DNA of 64,000 nt from Pelecanus crispus (lineage: Eukaryota; Chordata; Aves; Pelecaniformes; Pelecanidae): contig NC_134648.1 of assembly GCF_030463565.1 (NCBI RefSeq), positions 44,979,498 to 45,043,497 on the forward strand. Reading direction: 5' to 3'. A program made the translations under genes and the position numbers. Of this stretch, positions 24,897-36,510 are shown piece after piece. How positions within the stretch are numbered: the first letter of the stretch is position 1; each line of letters starts with the position of its first letter. Below the pieces are notes generated by a model. The model ran no database searches. It was not told the DNA's origin and was given only the letters and a program-made list of their open reading frames with translations.

Positions 24897-24905
24897 TCTC
24901 GCGAG
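24897..24905. promoter_or_regulatory. TCTCGCGAG element (BANP-type motif)
   Basis: TCTCGCGAG matches nine of ten positions of the palindromic TCTCGCGAGA promoter element bound by BANP in CpG-island promoters. It sits about 125 bp upstream of the SNX6 start codon, a typical position near a transcription start. Confidence 0.5.
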
Positions 24906-25184
24906 GGAGCGGCGGGCGCGGGCCGCGCGCGCCGGGCCCGCCCCGCCCCCGGCAGCGCGCGCTCGGCGGCCGTTGAGGGGAGGGCGCGAGGCCCGAGGGG
25001 GCGGGCGGGCGGGGAGCCCGGGCGGCGGCCTTCGCCCGCCGCGGGGAGGCCCGGTGGCTGCGGGGGGGGCGGGACGGGGCGCTCCGCGGCGGGGGGAGAG
25101 GAGGGCAGCCGCCCCCGGCCGGGGCTGTGGCTGCGGCTGCGGCCGTGTCCGGCAGCCGCCTGGGTTTTCCCCTCCGCTCCGTGG

Positions 25185-25352
25185 GTGCGCGGCTGGCCCG
25201 GTGGGTCTGGCGAGCTGCGAGGCCCTGGCGTCCGAAGCGCACCCCCGCTCCGATGGCGAACGCTTGCCGTGCGCGGCTGGCCCGGTGGGTCTGGCGAGCT
25301 GCGAGGCCCTGGCGTCCGAAGCGCACCCCCGCTCCGATGGCGAAGGCTTGCC
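25185..25352. repeat. 84-bp tandem duplication upstream of SNX6
   Basis: Copies 25185-25268 and 25269-25352 are identical except for one base (GAACGC versus GAAGGC near the right end). A further partial unit start (GTGCGC) follows at 25353. The unit is GC-rich and 84 bp long, divisible by three. It lies 413-580 bp upstream of the SNX6 start codon, at the outer edge of the CpG island. Confidence 0.95.
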
Positions 25353-25450
25353 GTGCGCCGTTTTGCAGAAGCGAGGGTGGCTTTGTTCACGCGTACGAAG
25401 CTCGAATGCTCGGCACGCTGGCGGCGAGCGTGCGAAATTCTGGCAACGTC

Positions 25451-28400
25451 CGTAACGGGCAGAACGCTGCTGCCATCCCTGACCTTTCATCGTAACCGCT
25501 TCCATGCTGTCCTGCTCTCCTTTCCGTCATTTCTGAGAGGTGGGCTTCGCGGCACCAGCCCGTCGCCACATGCGTTTTCATACGTGTGTGTGTGTGAAGC
25601 AGACGATGCAATTAGTGCCAGAAATCAAGCAGTTTATAATAACACCTTTGATTTATGGGCAGTTACGTGACTGACGACTGCCTTTCATTCAGACCAAGAA
25701 ATTGAGCCCTTAAATTCCCCTTTGTCTGATGAGAGTGGAAAACATCAGCATCCGCAGGCTAAACCGAATATAAGCGTGGAGGGCAGGGAGTCCATGCCCA
25801 GGACTGCATTTTTCTGTGAATCGGAGCTAGAACAGCCAAGAAACGGCCTCAGAGCGGGGTTTTGTGATCGGCCTGAGCCCATCTAAGCGTGTGCCGTTGC
25901 TGAGAGATGGTGGCAGGTGTGGGCATCAGCACTCCCGTGGGCACACAGGCAGGCAGATGAGGGCAGTGATCCAGCTGCAGATTAATCCTGCAACAAATGG
26001 TTGGTTTCCATCTGAGTCGGCTCCGTAATCCAGCCAAGCCCACAGTGTTACACAAGGACTAGTGGGACAGGACCACCACTTGCCACAGCAGCACCGTGGA
26101 TTTAGGCGGGACTAAGCCGCTCAGGAAAACTACACCTTGAGAAACGCTACTCATGCAACCTCAAGATAAGTGAAGAGAAAGTTTGCTGAGCTCTGTACTG
26201 CTTAGAAGTGTGCTTTGGAATTCGGAAATGGAAATTCTCTTGGAAATTGCTCTTAGTACGGCTCTGGAAAGAGGCCTTTGAATATGCTCTTTGTAAATCA
26301 TTTTAAAAAAAAGGTTGTTAAACAATTTTCATGTACGCTGTCTGTTTCTGCCTTGATACAGACGCATGCAATATCACCCAAAGTGCTGATTTACTACTCA
26401 GGTCAAGAGGAGTAAAAATATTTTACAAAATACTGAGAAAGAGTATGTGACCTCTTTTTAAACACCAGCCTTGTCATGCTGAAGGGGTAAAGACAAAGTC
26501 ACAGAGGAAACTGATTTCTCAGGGATTCACCTGCATGCGTTAGCATCCTGTTCTGTGCAGTCTGGGCTCAGTACCGTACTACCACTCCACCTAGCAAACA
26601 TCTATTTTTCTGGAAAACCTAAAATCAGTGACAGAATGAGCTTTTTTTTTAAAAAAAAAGTTTATTATTTATTGTTAATACATTTTGGTAGGACCAAAGA
26701 ACCCAAGCCAAAGAGTTGAGAAAAGGCTTTACAAGTAATAAGGAGACAATTCCCTCTTCCAGGGAACAGCTAAGTATTCCAGCTGACTGGCATGAATCCA
26801 GCAGGATGACTGTCTCAGGTGCATGTACAATAAATAAGGTTATGTGGCTTTCCAGTGTGGCTCTGGGAGCAGTTCAGTCATGTTTTGGATGGCACAGAGG
26901 CTCTGGAGGGACATAGTCAAAAACAACAGCAGTACTGTGGCTCTAAAGGTGCTCTGTACCAAACGACACCAAAACTGCTAAGTGCCAATGCAATCCATGA
27001 CACTAATCTTTCATTCTGCCCTGATCAACTTATCCCAGTTCCATGTCTTGCCCTACTTTTGTCCCCACGCTCCTCCCTGCTGGCAGAGCAGTGCTTGCTG
27101 CACGCTGTTTCTGCTTCAGCGGCTGAGAGACAGATCATATATGCCACGGGGACATCCTAGCTAGTTGGTGGGAGAGCAGCACTACCTCTTCCCAGTGCTC
27201 TTCTGTCAAGGCTCAGTTTAATTAGCCTGCTCTGAGGCTGCAGGATCACATTCAGTCTCCTTTGCCAGCTGAGCTCACCCCACCTAAGGCGTTTCCATCT
27301 TGGCTGTTTGCACACTCTCCTCCATGTCTACATAACAACAATAAACCAGGTCAACGAACTAAACATAACCCAGCAAGGATGAAATTACACATTGTCGCTG
27401 AGGCATTCTGACAGCCCTTTGGTACCATCACGTTCATCCCCTCCTTCTCCACACAGCTGGCTGTCTACTTTACACCAACTCTGGTCTTCAGCAGGCCCTG
27501 ACTCCAGTCAACCTGTCTCACCAGCAAAAAAATTACGAGGGATAAAGGAAGGGAAAACTGTTTTGACGGTGAGTTGCATTGATTCTGATGAGCTGTATGG
27601 ATGGCCCAGAGGAGGATGCAGGAGTTTGGAGCCAGAAGAAAGGAAAGTCTTGGGGCTCTCAAATGACATCTTGAGAAATTATTCCCTTTACCAACAACAT
27701 GTCACTTTTGCTCCAGGACATGCTCTGACTCACTCAGCTACTCATTTTTTGTCTCATTTTTCCTCCCTTTTTTCCCCTCATTTTTTTTTCTGTTTGGCTA
27801 CCGTGTTTTATTTTGTCTCATTTTTAGCTGCTAAGCTCTTGAGGCAAGGATCATCATTATTACGAGTTTACAGAGCCGTAAGTAGACAGAGGGACCGATC
27901 CTGCGCCAATTAGGGGAAAACTGCTGCACTATTGTAACCCATAGGTCTTCAGATTTTTTAAAAACATTCCCCTGCAAAGACTCACAGTGTCAGTAGATGG
28001 TGCTATATACATATTTTTAGGAATGCTTTTCGGCCGAGGTTTACCCAGCCAATAACGTTTCCTTTGTGTTTGAGTGTGATACCCCTGGAAACCTAGAAGC
28101 CACACAATTTATGAAATATTTGGCTTTTATTAGGGAATCACTGCAGAGATCCGAAGGCTTTCCACTCCATGGCGTCATGTCATATAGTACTGCCTGTACT
28201 GTATGACTAGTCATGGAGTGATTCAATGAATGCAAGTGTTTGATATATGCAAGTGCTGTAGTTCTGGTATTTCATTAGCTGATACATATTTTTTAAAAAG
28301 CGTGAGGAACTATTCTTCATGCACTTTTCTCATTTGAGAAGTCTCTCGACTTCCCTCTCGCAACCTAATTACTCTCAGTTTCCTTCAAACAACCTCACGT

Positions 28401-31400
28401 ATTGTTCATGAGGAGCTCAAATACAACATCTTGCAGACAAACTGTGGTCATCAGGACCAGCTTTCCTGTATCTCAGTGCCAGATTGATTCCTCCTTTCGT
28501 TTCATCTTTGAGATGAAAATATTTTATTCCCCTACGTACTTCATTTAAATTTTCTCTGCTGCTGCTAACTGAAACTATTAAGGAACCATATCATTAAAGC
28601 TATATTGGAAGGCTTTTTTTGTGGCAGAGTGGATAATTACATTTAAAAAAAGATTAATCAATATTTACCTTTTATTTCTATGGAAAACTAGAGCTTTTAA
28701 GTGTAATGTTTTCAGAAGATTAAGGCTGAAGGAGAAAAAGGCTTCAAAATCATATTATAAAACCAGTCTAAAAAGCTCAGTTAGCAATAGAGGCCTTTTA
28801 CCTGTTATGGAGATAGATCACTTTACAGCAAAAAAATTACTATCAAATTGGTCATATTCCTTTAGGAACACAAAGAGGATGTGAGCTGTAGGATTGAAAG
28901 AACGGGGGGGGGGGGGGGGGGGGAGAGGGGGGAATGTATAATATTGTAGAGAAGAAAGCGAAATATAGGTTAGTACAGTATGTGCCTAGTAACTTCTAGC
29001 CACTCTGAAGAATAATAATTTCCATCAGAAAAAAAAAATCTGTTTCTCAGTGTGGAATAGACTTCTGTGAATGCCAAAGCATAATGGGGCCATATGCAAA
29101 TAATAAGGATGTGTGGGTCTCTATTCAGACTGCAGGGACCCTGAAAAGGCTCACTCTGCAGTTTTAAAAATCCTGGCCTCCTTGTGCCAGATGCTGACTA
29201 TGCGTATGCATATATATATTGTAATGCAATTCAGCACACTTCTTCCCTAGGAAAGAATCAGATTTTTTTTCTTTTTGCCTTTTTAAAATTCATTTACATG
29301 GCATTATAGACACATTTGGTCTTTGTCTGCCATGAATGACTTAATGCCCGTATACAGCTACACTGCTACAGAAAGTTGAACTATCTAAAGCCTCATTTTT
29401 CAGCAGTGCCATGAACTAATGCCAAGAAGCTGTAAGGGGAAGAATATATTATCCAGTAAACAGAGGTAAAAATCACTTATTCTGAGCTCTGAACCTTTTG
29501 AAGTTTTTTTTCCTTCTTTGGATTGCATACTGTTATTAACTTAATCATCACATTTCTAATACATTGTAGGCAATCGTTGCTCTACACAAATACTTCATTG
29601 CAAATGGGTGCACAAGGAGACTGCATTTCCTGTAGCTCCTACAGGATTGTCTAGGAAAGAGCCTATGAAGAAGGTCTCACCTTTCCTGGCACACAGGGAT
29701 GCATAGAAATGTTTATAAATAAAATCACAGACTGATCAGCGTTTCAGCTGCCTACTCTGGATTTAAAGCCATTGAACTTATCTCTTTTTCCAAACTTCAG
29801 TCCCTTCTCCTTTGTAAACCAGCTGAAGCATGGAGCACTTCAGAGAATATTCTGAGAGAATCCTTTTTTATCACTCTTCCCAATTCTTAATATGTCTGTC
29901 TTTAAGAGAAAGCCAGAATTTCTGGCCTCACCTTTGCTCCAGAGTAAAGGTTTTACTTGCATCAAGTACCGGCACAGAAGTTTTTAAATTATTGTAACAC
30001 AATTTATTATTATAACAGAAACCAAAAAACCTTTTTTGTTGACATCACAGCTGAAACCAGGGAGATTCTTTTCCCACATTGCTTCTCAGGTTTTTAATTT
30101 TAGAGCCGCCTGGTTCAGTCCCCGGGTTGTGGAGGGCAATAGGAATGCTTTGCGGTATCAGCCTCACAGTAGAGTCTTAACTCTATCAATCAGTAGCTGC
30201 AATGGTAGGAGCATTATGGAAGACTGAAGCAGTTTTATTACTCTTTTCACGTCAGATGTTGATGAGTCTGAGGTAAAAATACCAGCAGGCCATTTACAGT
30301 AGTGATTCCTGTCAGGGCTAGGGAATAGTAAAATAGATTCAGAAAAAAACCTCAGTATAGATAAGGCCTTGTTGATGAAAGTGTGCCCAAAAAGGATAAA
30401 AAGCAGATTTGCTAACACTGACCTCATACACGTCATTCCTCAAAGGCCAGCTCTGCTCCAGCAGGGCAGCACCAGGCGGGGCAGACAAAGAAGCTCTTGT
30501 CATGTCTTGTCACTGGTACAATAATGGGTATCAGGAAGGACTGCACAATGTTGCTTATTTTGCCAGAACAGACTGAATGACACTTTCTGCCTAATTCAGT
30601 AGCTACCTATTGTTGGGGGCTATTAGTCATTATTCTTTGTCTTTTGCTCCCTGTTATCTCACTTCCTTTTCTCCTAATACTTATATGTTTGTTTTTCAGT
30701 TATTTTCCCCTCTTTTTTTAATATTTAGCATTATTCCTTCCTAATCTCTCATTCCCCTTCCAACCTGTCTCTTCCTTTCTCTTTGTCAGACCACCCCGTT
30801 CCGTGCCCCAATTTCCTTTGGTCTTGCCTGAGGGCAACTGTCTGTTCTCTCCAGCTCATCGCAAAATGACACCTCTCCCCTCACTCCCAAGCCTTCAGGT
30901 CCTCTCTGTAGTGAGTCCCAGCCCATTCCATTTTGTGTCTTCTTACTCTTAGTCTTACATTCAGTCTTCTGTTCTCCTAATGTGCTTCTCAATGGCTTCT
31001 TGCTCACTTGAATTTCATTGTTGCCCTCTTCCATGTCTGGCAGGTAGCCACACTCTTCTGAGCTCTCCCCTGAAAACCTTGGGTGTCTCCTAGCACGTCC
31101 TGTGAATACCAGTAGTATTAGAGCATCACTTGCAGCATGAGAAAATGCGATAACCACTACCCTGGTCTGCTTGAGGCAACATTCACAAGCTTGCCAAACA
31201 ATAACCAGGTGTCTTTTGTCTTCCTACCCATATCAGGTGAGCATTACCTGACCAGCATCCTAAAGACTTTCTGACCAAAGGGGTCTCATTCCAAATGATC
31301 AAATATAAGCCAAGAAAAAAAAAACCAACCCACATTATTTCAGATATATGTTTACCAGAGAAAAAGCTGAGTTTGATAGATGTCATCAACCATCATTAAA

Positions 31401-34400
31401 ACAACAATCAGCTGGGGCATTATTTAATTGCCAGGGGCAGCTCTTCCAACATGATAATGTCTGACTCAAAACCAAAGCTGCTTCCATCTCCAGGTGAATC
31501 TATTGTGACGCTCATATTACAGCACAGTTGCATGGGAGCAGCCACCCTAAGACACATCCTATGTTTCATTCACTGTCTTAAATACCTGCTTGCCCAGTGG
31601 TCCAGCCAAAAAAAAAAAAAAAATTCACTGCATTCAAATGTGTTCCTTTCTATACAGTATCTTCAGAGCCAGAGACCTTAGGACTTACTTGAGGGGTAGT
31701 CAGAAAAAAAAAAATAATCAGGCCACGTAGACGCTGGCTGGCCAAGCCTATCACCCTCTTGGTTCTCTTTTCCTGACTTAACAGCTATGGAGATGCAGAT
31801 GCTTGTTAATTTTAAATTGTGTTGGATAGCCAGTTGCAATAAGAGGCATGGGTTAAGATGCAGCCACACAAAGCACTCACTGTTAGGCTTTGCTGCAGTT
31901 TTACTTCCGGCTGTCTGCTTTTGAGTTAACATCTCCTGAGACAGCTTGACTTGACTGATGGTGCTCACTGCAAAACAGCCAAGATGTGCAGGGCGATCGT
32001 AATAGCTGCACTGAATAACTGATTCCTACAGTGTGACCGCCAGCACTTGAGCTGCAGCCCATGCTTCCAGACAGGCCGTTTCTGTCTGGTTCATCACACC
32101 GTCTCCCTGGATCTGGAGATGCTGAACGTGAAACAACCACAGAGCGCAGTTTGGATTAAGCCCATCGAAGGCCATGCTCCTGCTGGAAGGGAAGTCATGC
32201 CTGCCCCTGTGCCCCTACTCCCTCTGCTGTCCCAGTGCTCCCTCAGCGCAGCCCCAGGGGCAGGCAGGTGAGGGGGCTGATCCAATTTACCTGCTTTTCT
32301 TGCTGGATCAGTTTCCAGCCAGCTCACTTGAGCCAGCACGATAGGAACATAGGGAGAGTATGAAGGGTAGCATCCTGCTTTTCAGCAGCAGTGTAGTTTT
32401 AGATTGGCTTAAACCAATCAGGAAGCCTCTTGTGGCATAACTAATGGATTATTTCAACCTGCACTTCAGCGAAGATGAGCCCACAGGTACATTACAATAA
32501 AGCATCCTGCTGTGAAAACCCAGTGGGCACACCAGGAAAAATTCGTGTGGCTCCTGCTATGGTGTTTTAGAGTAGTGTGGTGGTTTTCACTGATGGACAA
32601 GACGTGCCATCGGGCAGACACACTTAACCTGTCTCAGTGCAAATTCAGATGGGATAGCTTGCATCACCGCAGAGGTCTGCACAAAGCATGCATGGCTACA
32701 AATAACAAAAGCACTTGTCCATTGGCCTCTAGCCAGCTCAACTTTCTGATGTTGACCAGGCCAGGCTATAATCTGGAATGAAAGCTAATGGAATAGCATT
32801 TGGATCTCCATTAGCACTTTACTGAGTTGCAATAGTCCCGTGGTCAAGGCAAAGATAATGTGATACTATGAGAGGCTGTATCTTTGCAGGCAGAAATTAG
32901 AACTGTAATTCTGTATGTGAGAGCAAACAAGCCTTGTGTTGCAATGTAGGGAACTGAAGTGTTCAGTATTTGAGACACTGACCTGTACTGCAGGTGATCA
33001 GAAAGAGAGATACTTGTAATATCCCTGAGCAGGTCCAGGATCATCTCTTCAGAGAAGACCTGAGCACTGTTACAGGATCAGGTCTTCGGAGAAGAACCGA
33101 GCAGTGTTATGGATGCTTTTTGTCCCAGCTGGTCAATGTATGGTGGAGGGAAAAAAGGAAAGCACTGGTACTTTGACTTTGATTTTTTCTTTTTCCACAG
33201 CTGTGCCTTTTGACTTATGGATTTTTGCATCTGAGTGGGTGGATCTGATGGTGAACAGGTGAACCAGCCTCACTGAGAATTTTACACATGGCCAAAGGGA
33301 ATGCTGGGCCACATGGGTGGCTCTGCAAACAGGAATTGAGGAATGGGAACCAGCCTAGGAAATGCTTCCAGTCTTCCTGCAGGGATCAAGCTTTCTCCTT
33401 CCCAAGGTACAAAACCAAATCTGGAACATTACTTTGTGTTTGGGAAGGTCAGCTGTGTTATCATAACTGCTGTGTTCAGATGTGTCCACAATTATCACAG
33501 CAACTGTGACATGTAGGGCCAAATCCTGCTAATAGACAGAATAACATGGGCACCCAAAATTCTTCTGTGAGGGCAGTGTTTGACTCCATGCAGAAGGCAG
33601 GGGGTTCAGTGTCCTGTTTATTGCTGCTGAGTTCCCAGACCTCCCTGTTAGCTCTCTGCCCCTGTGGTAGACACTGTACAAGTTCACAAAGCAACACATA
33701 CCAGGAGCAGAACAGCGAGCTGTGCCTCAGGACTGGTGAGGCATCCTCATCCACACCTGAGAAAAAGGAATAAATTCAGACCCTCTTCTGGAGTGGGTTC
33801 CTTGCACTTTGTGCACTAGGGCTGTTAAAGAAAGCTTTGGCACTGAACGTATAAGGACCTGCAGAATGGATCTACAAAAGCAATGCAGACCCTTAATAAC
33901 CTTTATTTTTGAGAATTATTTCAGGGAGATTACCCACATGAGCAAAACAGTCAGGAATGCACCTCCTTCCACTCAGTTCTTCTGCTAGTGCAAATCAATG
34001 TTTTTCCATTAAAGTCAATGGAGCTTTGCTGATTACATGAAGTCAAGATCATTATGTACAATTTATTGGCTCTAGTCATTTGAAAATACTCTACAGTGGG
34101 AAATCTTTTACCTCTGCTTCTTTTATAAAACACAAAGGACCCATACAGTTTCAGATAATTATATTTTCCTCTAGTCCCACCTTCTCAGAAAAATTCCTTT
34201 TGTTATTTCTCACTTGAGGGGGCAGCTATGACTAAGTGGCTGAACAAAACCTTCAGATTTACCAAACCTGCAATGCAGCTCATTTCCCACCATTTAAGGC
34301 AATGCTATTCTTGGAATTCGCACTTTGAAATCTCCCCACCCAGAGAATCGGTGCTTGAGGACAAAGGTAGGCACCAGTGTAAAGCTCAATTGCAAATGCA

Positions 34401-35889
34401 CCAAATAAAAGTTCTAGGTTAAATTTTGCCTTTCACATCTCATAGAAAAAGGTTTTCTTTGCTGTATCTCTTATTTTACACCTCCATATAATCACCCAAC
34501 TGTAGCACTGAAGACCAAGGAGTTCCAGTAATATGGCCTGGCAATGGATTCCCCCTCCAGTCTGGGCTGACCTTTCTTAACTCTGGACTTCATGTAATCC
34601 TGTCTCCCAGTCATGCAGTCACAAAATCAGCTCTGAGCCACCAACAGCTAAGACTTTTGTTTAATCATGACTACTTTATCTTGGAATGTACATTAATTTC
34701 CGCTCCATAAAGCACCCCAGTGCGCTGTAGTGGTAATAACACTGTATCAAATCCTGCAAGCACAACAGAATTGAGTTACATATAGTTGGTACCTGTGGGA
34801 CGAGCTTACAGGAAAGGACAGCAAAAAGTGTCATACTGGTGATTCATTAAGTGATGCTCTTCCCTCTACAGTTCTGAATCAATGCCCTAAGGTACACAGG
34901 GCTCTGACTTCCACGTGAATCATAAAATGCTTTGGCTGCTTGAGATGTGATTGTGTGTGACATGCATAATCTTTGTGATGAGCTAAAGCAAGTAACAAAA
35001 GCAAGTAAGGTTCAATCAGGTTCAGTAAGGCTCTTTGTTAAATCTACACATTTTCAGCTCAAGTCCCCTCCTAGCATTCTAGAAATTCTTCTAACCTCCT
35101 CCTCTTTGGGTCATCTGCAGTTCACATCTGGTTCTGAATCTAAAACACATCAATGCTGAAATTTATTTTAAGGATGTGCAACGTCACAGCTTAGTCTGAA
35201 GTGCTGCCAGCTATTGATTCATATTGGGCAACAAGGCTATCATGTAGGGCTCCACAGTAAGATAACAGCATGCTCCATAGTTGGAAGTTGGCTAAATGAT
35301 GCTTACAGAATTTGTGAAGGCCACCCACAATAAAGTTTATAGCTGTTTCATTGTTTTCATATTTCCCCTCTTTTGTACATTTCTGAGACACTATTTTATA
35401 ATTATTTGTAGAATATTAGAAGATCACTTAATTTGTTCTAATTCTTAGCATTTTTATTTTGAATGAAGTACCAAATATTTGGGGCTTAATTTATTAACAA
35501 TGAAAGTGAGATACCAATCTCTTAACTTTAAGTCTAAGAAAGGGAGTAAGTGAACTGGGTAGCTGCCAAAGTATGTATGTCTGAGCTGAATAATGATCAG
35601 GATTTTATGACACATTTGGAAGGGAAACATAATAAAAGATAAAGAGGGATATGGAAGTGGGATAAAAATACCCATTTATCATTGATAAATTATTCTAGAC
35701 TTGTTTGATATATTTATTTGATAAAATGATTGCCTGTTCCTTACAGAGATAGACACTAGACCTGATCTTGCTGGACTCCTGAATGTATTTTGTGTAACAT
35801 TAATTAAGATGAAAATCAAGACTAACATATGAACTGTAAAGCATATAAGAAACTGACTGAAGAGGACTCTGCTGTCAGGAGAAAGGGGA
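25451..35889. other. Intergenic region between SNX6 promoter and CFL2 (first part)
   Basis: No gene supported. The longest open frame (27392-27913, plus, 173 codons) has no recognisable domain and a length expected by chance in a window this size. Contents noted: the poly(G) run at 28904-28923, a weak retroposon-like phrase near 27825-27900, and an imperfect 36-bp direct repeat around 33050-33115. Confidence 0.6.
28904..28923. repeat. Run of 20 consecutive G
   Basis: Uninterrupted G at 28904-28923, then AGA and six more G. Surroundings are AT-rich, with no repeat-family match on either side. Confidence 0.95.
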
Positions 35890-36510
35890 ATTATTAATGA
35901 TTCACTCTGGGCCCAATCTTATTTAATCTTCTCATTAATGACCTTGGCACATAAAATAGGAAGTAAATGAGCTAGTGAAATCTGCTGACAACACAAAACT
36001 GGAAGGTACTACTGCTACAGAAGAGGACTGGAGTATCATGCAGGAAGACCTTCATGACCTTGAGGACTGCAGTAACAGAAATCGGGTGGAATTTTGTAGT
36101 GAATAATGCAAAGTGATGATCTTAGGGGCCAAAAGAAATTTCTGTAAGCATGAGGGAAGAGCAGAGGAGGAGAAAGAAATAAATGTATCAGTCACATGAT
36201 ATATATCAGACTTTAATGGAAGAAGGCGTAGGATCCTGTGATGCAGAGAAAGGAAGGCATTAATATCTTCATAACATGTAGTGACAAGGCCTGGTCAAAC
36301 ATATTCAGGAAAGATAGATTCAAACTGGAACAGGTACGAAGAGGTGCTGCTAGGACAATTAAGGGGATGAAGAAGACTATCTTACCAGAAGTATCTTGGT
36401 GTAAACAAATAAAAGAAGAGAATATAACATCAAGGGATAACAAAGGGGAAAGGGAAGGCTATTCAAAGGAAAGAGCAATACAGGTACAAAATAAAATGCC
36501 CAAGAATATA
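35890..36510 (+). mobile_element. Old CR1-family LINE remnant (reverse-transcriptase C-terminal part)
   Basis: Decayed plus-strand translation shows the CR1 ORF2 series. It begins GPNLI (from GPILF...INDL), then KSADNTKLEGT (from KFADDTKLGG), MQEDLHDLEDCSNRNRVEF and CKVMILG. After a gap comes FRKDRFKLEQVRRGAARTIK and GMKKTILPE. Stops and frameshifts break it, so it is inactive. It is more diverged than the intron 3 copies, which suggests an older subfamily. Confidence 0.8.

Larger units (their letters stand above)
24390..25450. promoter_or_regulatory. SNX6: CpG island / SNX6 promoter region
   Basis: This block of very high GC with dense CG dinucleotides covers SNX6 exons 1 and 2 and continues about 650 bp upstream of the start codon. 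It carries several GC boxes (GGGGCGGGG around 24843-24862 and CCCCGCCCC around 24727-24740). There is no TATA box at the right distance, which fits a housekeeping dispersed-start promoter. The exact transcription start cannot be placed from the sequence. Confidence 0.85.

Noticed and set aside
24233..25670. Long open frames on both strands in the SNX6 CpG island (385, 299, 267 and 185 codons)
   Set aside because: They are built from Pro/Arg/Ala/Gly codons on opposite strands of the same GC-rich DNA, with no domain. Stop codons are rare in such composition. Only the frame continuous with the SNX6 start is kept as a question.
27815..27905. Phrase resembling the 'gtaagctctttgaggcagggacc' tail found in some ancient amniote retroposons
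   Set aside because: Only a short block matches and the rest diverges; not enough for a family call without a library search.
27392..27913. 173-codon plus-strand open frame
   Set aside because: No domain, no splice or poly(A) context. A length like this is expected once or twice by chance in 64 kb read in six frames.
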